Shown: positions 57,365 to 64,000 of the stretch, piece by piece | How positions within the stretch are numbered: the first letter of the stretch is position 1 | How the letters are laid out: each line of letters begins with the position of its first letter | NCBI GenBank assembly: GCA_003290165.1 | Contig: QNQO01000686.1 | Span: 310,001 to 374,000 of the forward strand | DNA: 64,000 nucleotides | Direction of reading: 5' to 3' | Source of the DNA: Berberis thunbergii | Taxonomy: Eukaryota; Streptophyta; Magnoliopsida; Ranunculales; Berberidaceae | The notes under the pieces: model-generated | What the model was told of the DNA's origin: nothing | What the model saw: the letters and a program-made list of their open reading frames with translations, nothing else | The model's database searches: none | Position numbers and translations under genes: made by a program

Positions 57365-58035
57365 TGATGCAGTCATTTTTTGCTTCCTGCTCTGACCTAT
57401 TTTCAGTGACCTGTTTGACCTATACAAGTAACACACGTGAGTCACAGACCATAGTGGGGTAGCCGATGACACTCCGATGCTAAAGTCAGACAAGGATATG
57501 AAGAAGGTGTAATATTGTAACAAGGAATTTGTAGCGTACTAACCTCGTGTCCTATTTAGAGTGCAAGGAGTCATGGGTTAATCAAGTCATCGTAGGTGTA
57601 GATTAGAGAGGAGATCTTCGTGGAGATCTCTCTCTAATTAGGAGTCATGCTGTAGGAGAGAAGTTCCATGTTAGCTCCGTACTCCTAGATACACAGGGAA
57701 TAGTTTCCAATTCGAGATCATTCCATCGAAGAGAGTTTTTCTGTGTGGAAGATACTCTGGTGTTTACTTCCTAATTGGAAGCAAAGAGCAGCTGTGGTTG
57801 CCAGTTCGAAGCAGATCCTCGAGATACTTGCCTAAAAAGGGCTTAGGGTATTGCGGATAGCTGTGAGACGTGTGGGCCTAACATATTGTGAGAGTTTGGT
57901 CCTGCCAAGTGGGCTGGAGTTGAGCGGGCTGAGAATCGTTTGGTTTGTACTGAGTTGTTGCTTGAACCCGTGGTTCCTTGAATTCATCATGGCACGTGTA
58001 CGGCTTAGGGGTGTGACCGTTTTTATGTATCATCA
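57365..58035 (-). repeat. 3' LTR of Tat-like element 3
   Basis: 671 bp, TGATGCAGTC...TATCATCA on the plus strand, followed by actactttccc, which is a polypurine tract on the minus strand. Confidence 0.92.
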
Positions 58036-58215
58036 ACTACTTTCCCTAAGTTAGTGGAGTGTTTAGTCGGCCTACTGACTTATTTAATGGATACTTGTAC
58101 TGTCGTGATGATTGGACTTTAAGCATCAGTTTCGAGTAGCGCATAATAATTAATGCGTCTGCTTGAGGAGGGAAAGTTCGGTTTGCCTTCCTTATAAATA
58201 TTTATTGTTCTGAAA

Positions 58216-59218
58216 ATGAGCCCTCCATTGTCGTTTGAATCCATGATATTTTTTCTTTCAATGGCTGACAGTGTCAAAATTACTCCCCGAGATTTGTTAT
58301 CCCTTCTCTATATGAATTTCTTTGATGGCAGCTTGGTTGACGAATCTAAGTTAAGCAGGCTTCGCGGCTTGTATTGTCTCCTTGATGATTTGCTGATTGC
58401 TCCTGCGTCTGGAGTGTTAGGTCCCACAATACTTTCTCATGGGGTCATAGGTTTGCACCGAGGTATGTTCAAGTCCGGGCTTCAGTTTCAGGTGTTGGAC
58501 GACGTCTGACACTTCTTTACCCATTTTCGTATTCCTCCCACTCAAATGGCACTGAGCGGGTTTAAATACTGTTGACGATTCTCTTGAGGGCCCATGATGC
58601 TGGTCTTCATTTGACTGCACCGGTGATTCAACACTTGACTAATTCTCGTCTAGATACCAGGGGTATTTGTAAGCTGATTAGTCCTTCTAGTCTGCGACTG
58701 ACTGTGGGTAGCACTGAATCTTGGGAGAACCAGTGGTTCTGGGCTTCTGCGGTCTACTCCGGTTACTTCAGAATCGGGTGTTGTAGAGTGTCTTAGTATT
58801 TTCAGTTTGAACTTGGTGAGTTTCTTGGTCACTTATGCATGCATACCCTTTCACGTTTCTTGTTTGGTTCTGACGTTTCTTTGCCTCACGGAAGTTTGTT
58901 ATTCCATCCATCAGCGAGAAAGATAATAAGTTTCTTGAGCTTCCTTTGATTTTTGCTGAAAAAGTTGTGATGCCTGGCAATGTCGTGCATAGCGGGCCAC
59001 TGTGGTGCTCTTATGGGACTCACTTAGTGTCTGGTTCCCCGACTGAAAGGGTGATTGCTCGTCGCACGAGGAAGAGAAGTTTAGCCCCGCCCACTCTTTC
59101 CAGGCTTGCTGAGTTGGAGGCGAACGTGCCCCCTATTGTTGTCTTGAGGAAGAGGCAAGCTATTGTCATGGCAGATGTCGTACTCGGACGCTCTTTATTG
59201 GGCGGAGGGTTCTGGTAC
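58216..59218 (+). pseudogene. antisense accessory ORF of Tat-like element 3, broken
   Basis: Plus-strand stretches at 58216-58509 (FESMIFFLSMADSVKITPRD, LLSLLYMNFFDGSLVDESK), 58572-58796 and 58946-59218 (TERVIARRTRKRSLAPPTLS, LAELEANVPPIVVLRKRQA) form one decayed ORF. It lies opposite to the pol genes and next to the 3' LTR, the same place and direction as in elements 1 and 2. The sequences of the three ORFs are not obviously alike at the residue level beyond general composition. The middle part has several stops. Confidence 0.45.
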
Positions 59219-59790
59219 TGACAAAGCTTACCTGGCAAGTTCAGTGATCATTGTCTGCAGTGAGAGTAATGATCCTTTGGCGAGTCGTCGACATCAGCGG
59301 ACAAGCACTGACTAGACTCCCACTTCTTTCGCCACCGTGATCCGCACAGAGCGGATTAGGCTTTGGGCATCAGAAGCCATCATCGTCAGTCGCGAATGGA
59401 CTAAGTTTACTTGGCAAATTCGGCGATCATTGTCGGCAGTAAGAAAGTCATTGATATCCGCAGACAAGTGCTAACTAAACTATCTCTTCCTCCGCCATCA
59501 TGATTCACATAGAGCGGATTAGGCTTTGGGCACCAGAAACCATCGTCATCAGCCGCGAACTGACTAAGCATACTTGAAAAGTTTTGCGGTCATTGTCTGT
59601 AGTGAGAACAATGATCCCTTGGTGAGTCATCGACATCAACAAACCAATGCTGACTAGACTCCCACTTCCTCCGCCATCGTGATGCGCAGATCGGATTAGG
59701 CTTTGCGCAGGTGTTAGAGTATGGCCGTAATCGGGTCTGTCGTGAATCGCAACGAACAAAAGTGGAAGTTTTTGTAAAAGCAAAAATATT
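59219..59790. repeat. tandem-like repeats between accessory ORF and integrase in element 3
   Basis: A unit of roughly 185-190 bp recurs about three times: ttaggctttgggcatcaga at 59357, ttaggctttgggcaccaga at 59519 and ttaggctttgcgcag at 59696, each preceded by tccgccatc-like sequence. Coding is not supported here. Confidence 0.65.
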
Positions 59791-59794
59791 TTAT

Positions 59795-61620
59795 CGATAT
59801 TATTTTTTGAGATGTTATACATTCTGTGGTCGTTTTAGCTCATCATCGTCAGTTTCTTCCAGCCAGTACGTTTTCAGCCTATTGTCCTTGGCAACTCTAT
59901 AAGGTCCTTCCCAGTTCGGATTTATCTTTCCCGCCACAGCTTCTTTGGTGTTTTGTTGGGTCTTCCTGAGTACCTAATCTCCCACCTTGAATTCGCATGG
60001 CTTGACCTTCTTGTTCTAATATTGGGCCATTCATTGTTGGTAGGTGGCTATCTTGGTGGAGGCTAGGTCCCATTTTTCTTCGAGGAGGTCTAGTCACATG
60101 CGTAAGGCTTCATCGTTATCGTCTAGTCTCAATTCTTTCGTCCGGAAGGTTGGCACGTCGAGTTCTACTGGAACCATAGCTTCTGACATATATGCCAGGG
60201 CGAAGGGTGTTTCCCCAGTAGGGATTCTTTTAGTCGTTCGATATGTCCAGAGTATCCCTGGTAGCTCTGAAACCCATTTTCCTTTTGGCCGCGTCTAGTT
60301 TCCTTTTGACGGCTTCTAGGATCGTTCAAGTGGTAACTTCAGCTTGGTCGTTGGCCTGGGGTGTCCTGGTGAGGAAAAGTGATGCTCGACTCCAAGACTT
60401 TTGCATAGTTCTTTGACCTTGCTACATTCAAACTGAGTTTCGCTGTCGCTGACCAATACCCTGGGGATGCTGAGTCTGCAGACGATAACGCCCCATAAGA
60501 GTTTTTTGATCTGGACCTCTCATATTTTGGATAAGGGCCTAGCCTCGACCCATTTGGTGCAGTAGTCAATAGCTACAAGATGGAATTTTTTACCATTTGA
60601 TGCCGAAAGTGGTCTGATGATGTCCGTTCCCCATTGCGCAAACGACCAAGGACTAGTCATAGGAGTTAGTGATTGGGTCGGCATATGGGTGTACGGCACA
60701 AACCTCTGACATTTGTTGCACTTGCAGACTGTATCTTTGGCGTCCTGCTGCATGGTCGACCAATAGTATCCTAGAGTCATGGCTTTGTAAGCGAGTGATC
60801 TCTCGCCTGGGTGATTCTCGCATATGCCGCTATGGAGAGTCCCTAGGACTCGGCTAGCCTCCGGGGTAATAAACATTGAAGTAGAGGTCCTGTGATCGAT
60901 CGCCTGTACAACTTGTGATTTAGGAGAGTGTGTACTTTGCTGATCTATTTTTAAGTCTCCGCGCTTCGACCTTTTCTGTCGGCAGAACCACAGACACTAT
61001 ATATTCTAAAATCGGAGTCGTCGAATCGAGCTATGTTTCTGTGGCGTAGATATCTCCGTGTTTTTTCTCGTTGAGGCTTGATTCCTCTTGATATTCAATG
61101 AGGTTGCTGGAGATGTCGTTGGAGGCCGAGGCTTCCTTCGATAGCTCATCAGTCCTTTGGTTGTCATCTCGGAGGCACTATGTGAGTTGACAACTCTTGA
61201 ATTTGCCCATTATGCCAAGTACCTTGTCGCGGTAGGTTATCATGCGTGGATCTTTACTATTGAAATCTTCTTTAACCTGGTTGACTACTAGCCTTGAGTC
61301 GTTATACGCTGTTAGGCGATCTATGCAAATTCCTAAAGCTAGCTTTAGGCCTGACAGGAAGGCTTTGTATTTGGCATCGTTTGAATCGGGGAAACCGAAT
61401 CTGACTACCTTTTCCATGGTGAAACCGCTGAGGGAGCGGAGTGTGATACCAGCCCCGCTTGTGTTGTCAGTTGAAGATCCGTTGCAGCGTAGGGTCCAAG
61501 TTTGTTCATCTGATTCTGTGAGTTGGTGATTTGCCTATGGATCTTCTCCTGTAGTAAACTCGGCTAGTGCCTGGGCTTTGATAGCTGTCCTTGGAGCATA
61601 GTGTTTACCGTTGGGCTGGC
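59795..61620 (-). pseudogene. RNase H and integrase of Tat-like element 3
   Basis: From 61560 leftward the minus strand reads a Gypsy RNase H (CNGSSTDNTSGAGITLRS, VVRFGFPDSNDAKYKAFLSG, VNQVKEDFNSKDPRMITYRD). The integrase follows, with an N-terminal zinc finger (HSGICENHPGERSLAYKAMT, CKCNKCQRFVPYTHMPTQSL) and core start WSFAQWGTDIIRPL at 60876-60520. Further core and C-terminal pieces include LPGILWTYRTTKRIPTGETP and VLRKTQQNTKEAVAGKINPN, down to about 59830. There are numerous stops and frame changes. It is the same integrase type as in Tat-like element 2. Confidence 0.87.
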
Positions 61621-61636
61621 TACCGATCGAGATCTG

Positions 61637-62131
61637 TCAGATGGCAAAACCGCCATGTATTGGCATTTTCTGGCCAGTAGCTGATATCCTTTCAACGTAC
61701 CGATCGCTCAGTCCATAGGATACTTGAGACACTGGTGCAGGGTAGAGACCGTTGCCTCCATCTGATGTATCCAGGGTATTCTTCCTAGAACCATGTTGTA
61801 CACCGAAGGCATATCGAAGACACAAGGAGGCGCTCATCACAGATCTGAGGGAGGGAGGTGCTCGTCTCACTCATCGCAGGGAGGTGCTCGACACAATGAG
61901 GTGCTCATCACGGATCTGAGGAAGGTGTTCTTCCCAGTGGAGGGATGAGCTTTGAGAGAGAGGGAAGACAAATCTGACTCCTAGATTTGTTCTTCTCTTG
62001 CTCTTAGCAACCCAGATCTGGCGCGGCCTCATTATGATCTGAAGTAGATCAGGTTGGTCGAGCGACCTTGCGAGCCGTTGAGTAGATCTGATGCTGATCG
62101 AGTCGGTCTGATATTGGGCGAGTCGTTTCAA
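61637..62131 (-). pseudogene. protease end and remnant of gag-pol of Tat-like element 3
   Basis: On the minus strand 61820-61640 reads [20 protein letters not shown] and [14 protein letters not shown], the end of the Gypsy aspartic-protease region. It then jumps directly toward RNase H, so the reverse transcriptase is missing. The part 62131-61871 encodes a basic, Arg/Ser-rich stretch that I cannot place with confidence. Confidence 0.6.
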
Positions 62132-62156
62132 TGAAAAATTGATAGACCTTTGATAT

Positions 62157-63047
62157 GGCTACAACAGACAAACCACCAGGGAACGAAGGAGCCCATGTTG
62201 GAATGACGGTTGGTTCTCCTTCGTTTGTGTAGATGGTGGAGGATGGTAAATCAGAAGCAAGTACTGATGCGGTGGCTTACCGTAAACAAAGTTGGGTGGA
62301 CATTCTCTCAAAGAAGGAAGAATCAGGCACCACCAAGCTCACATACGAGGCTCCTTCTCAGAATGAAGGACGGACAGTTGTGCACCTGTAAACTTCTGAA
62401 TTTAATGAGGAAAAGAAAGAATGTGAAGAACTGCCTATTGGTAACTTTGTAGGAAGGAGACTTGCCTTTGGATATGTAAAATAAATGCTCATGAAGGCCT
62501 GTAAGCTTAATGGTGGGTTTGATATGAAAATACACAAAGATAGCACTTTCATCTTCAAGTTCAACTTAAAAGAGGATCGAAAAAAGGTTACGGAGATTGG
62601 TCCACTCCATATAGCCAGCAGAATGTTCATTATACACCCATGGAGACCATTCTTAGAGGAAAATGCCACTGCTCTTAGCTCGATACCAATTTGGATTCGT
62701 TTAAGGAACACTCCACTCATATTTTGGAATTCGAAAGGATTGGAAGCCATTGCAAGTGCTATTGGAACTCCATTGCTACTTGATAAAGCTACAAAGGACA
62801 AGGTAAGAATGAACTTTGCTAAGGTGTGTGTTGAAATCAATGTCTCCTCCCCATTACCAAATGAAATTCCTATTGTGGTTGATGGAGAAAAAAATTATTC
62901 CATTGGGGTAGAACAAGATTGTGAAGAACAACAATAAAATGGGTTGTCCACAGAGTAAGCCAATTAGACAAACGATTCCAAAAGTTTGGAGAGAAACAGG
63001 GAAGAAAGTAGATGAGAATCAGAATGAGGAAGATAAAGATGGTTGGA
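62157..63047 (+). pseudogene. LINE ORF1 (DUF4283-type) fragment inside gag of Tat-like element 3
   Basis: From MATTDKPPGNEGAH (62157) the plus strand carries QSWVDILSKKEES, then, after stops, CKLNGGFDMKIHKDSTFIFK, FNLKEDRKKVTEIGPLHIAS, WRPFLEENATALSSIPIWIR and LLLDKATKDKVRMNFAKVCV. It closes with PKVWRETGKKVDENQNEEDK and DGWTIV. This is the DUF4283-containing ORF1 of plant L1-like LINEs. Stops at 62389-62391 and 62482-62484 and a frame change near 62937 break it. There is no poly-A tail or clear target duplication, so it may have arrived other than by normal LINE insertion. Confidence 0.82.
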
Positions 63048-63208
63048 CCATTGTTTGCCGGAGAGTACATCGTGATTGTCGTCGGCACAGGGGCATGAGC
63101 TGGATGCCCGTGCATGGCAGAAATTACTGGGAGAGATGGTATAGGGACTGCCTGAACATTGGACATGTTCCCTGGTTCTCCGTTGTCACGCGACCTGGTG
63201 GTCACCAT
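63048..63208 (-). pseudogene. gag N-terminus of Tat-like element 3
   Basis: The minus strand begins MVTTRSRDNGEPGNMSNVQA at 63208, with the MVTTRS start typical of Gypsy gag, and continues to SPANNG before running into the LINE fragment near 63047. The start is about 75 bp from the 5' LTR, so only the N-terminus of Gag remains. Confidence 0.75.
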
Positions 63209-63261
63209 TTATCGGGATTTTGGTAGGATACAACGCTTACTCTAGAATTAAGAACTATGTC

Positions 63262-63283
63262 GTCCCCATGGACGACGCCAAAC
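63262..63283 (-). other. primer-binding site of Tat-like element 3
   Basis: In element sense GTTTGGCGTCGTCCATGGGG directly after the 5' LTR. It resembles the TTTGGCGCCGTCTGTGGG-type sites of Tat and Athila elements. One CpG appears to have changed. Confidence 0.7.
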
Positions 63284-63970
63284 TGATGCAGTCATTTTTC
63301 GCTCCCTGCTCTGACCTGTTCCCGCTGACCTGTTTGACGTGCACAAGTAGCACAATGAGCCACAAACCACCGTGGGGTAGCCGATGACATTCCGATGCTA
63401 AAGTCAGACAACGATCTGAGGAAGGTGTAATGCTATAACAGGGAATTTATAGCGTACCTTAGCTTATCAACCTCGTGTCGTATTTATAGTGCAAGGAGTC
63501 CTGGGTTAACCAGACCATTGTAGGCATAGATTATGGAGGAGATCTTTGTGGAGATCTCTCTCTAATTAGGAGTCGTGCTGTAGGAGGGAAGTTCTCTATT
63601 AGCTTCGTGCTCCTAGATACGCAAGAGATAGTTCCCAATCCTAGAGCATTCCATCGAAGGGAGTTTCCATGTGTAAAAGATACTCTGGTGTTTTCTTCCT
63701 AGTTGGAAGCAAAGAATAGCTGTGATTGCTCGTCCGAAGCAAATCCTTGATATACTTGCCTGAAAAGTGCTTACAAGTATCTTGGATAGTTATGAGACGT
63801 GTGGGCCTAGCGTGCTGTGAGAGTCTGGGCCCGCCTGGTGGATTGCAGTTGAGCGGGCTGAGAATTGCTCGGGCTGGATCTGTATTGGGCTATTGCTTGA
63901 ACCCGTGGTTCCTTGAGATCATCATGACACGTGTACAACTCAGGGGTGTGACCGTTTTTATGTACAATCA
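63284..63970 (-). repeat. 5' LTR of Tat-like element 3
   Basis: 687 bp, partner of 57365-58035. It ends ACAATCA on the plus strand and is followed by the target duplication agtat at 63971-63975. The remaining 25 bases of the window continue block D. Confidence 0.92.
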
Positions 63971-64000
63971 AGTATCTATTTGACAAGCCCTGATATTTAA

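Larger units (their letters stand above)
57365..63970 (-). mobile_element. Tat-like Ty3/Gypsy element 3
   Basis: A 6.6-kb element on the minus strand with LTRs at 57365-58035 (671 bp) and 63284-63970 (687 bp), flanked by the 5-bp duplication agtat (57360-57364 and 63971-63975). In element sense the 5' LTR is followed by GTTTGGCGTCGTCCATGGGG, similar to the TGGCGCCG-type primer-binding sites of Tat/Athila elements. Gag start, protease end, RNase H and integrase are present. The reverse transcriptase is deleted and a LINE ORF1 fragment sits in gag. The LTRs differ at many positions, so the insertion is older than the chromovirus. Confidence 0.93.

Overview
The window is from a plant nuclear genome, most likely a eudicot. 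The evidence is an intronless plant-type subtilase gene, plant LTR-retrotransposon lineages (Copia with an initiator-Met tRNA primer site, Gypsy chromovirus, Gypsy Tat type), several CACTA transposons, and captured fragments of plant genes (PIN auxin carrier, boron transporter, raffinose-synthase-like alpha-galactosidase). I do not name a species. Only one host gene looks intact: the subtilisin-like serine protease at 16997-19273. I saw no tRNA, rRNA or CRISPR.

Layout. (1) 1-2385: the 3' end of a plus-strand Tat-like Gypsy element, with an antisense accessory ORF and its 3' LTR. (2) 2440-20690: a tandem array of subtilase genes. Copy 1 (3061-10552) is dead, with a stop, frameshifts, a CACTA MITE and a Copia element inside it. 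A second Copia element sits in its 3' flank. Copy 2 (16997-19273) is intact. Copy 3 keeps only its upstream region and the first few bases around the start codon (to about 20693). (3) 20811-25231 and 50462-52512: a minus-strand Tat-like Gypsy element whose integrase is split by about 25 kb. (4) 25234-50461: a composite CACTA element (CACTA-A) with a spliced TnpA-type gene. It contains a recently inserted, internally deleted chromovirus (26206-29622) and two further CACTA elements, B (30694-35524) and C (36870-45142). (5) 52513-57364 and the last 25 bases: a further block of transposon-like and captured-gene sequence (called D), holding a PIF/Harbinger-like MITE and an hAT-like element. (6) 57365-63970: a third Tat-like Gypsy element, minus strand, with matching 5-bp target duplications, a deleted reverse transcriptase and a LINE ORF1 fragment in its gag.

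The most notable feature is the set of gene-collecting CACTA elements. At least 13 unrelated host genes are represented as exon-intron fragments: alpha-galactosidase/raffinose-synthase-like, ARL2 GTPase, SPO11-2, boron transporter, Raf-like MAPKKK, PIN, TRM7/FtsJ methyltransferase, spermidine synthase, a TPR protein, ribonucleotide reductase large subunit, a UBX-domain protein, P58IPK co-chaperone and V-ATPase subunit E. All but one within each element lie in the same direction, reading away from the element's promoter-like end. In CACTA-B one exon appears to be a fusion of two different genes. Each CACTA has its own palindromic subterminal repeat array, which suggests three families with separate transposase recognition.

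Coordinates of transposon ends and LTRs were read base by base where target duplications are given. Exon limits of captured genes are approximate and rest on recognised protein motifs and GT/AG borders.
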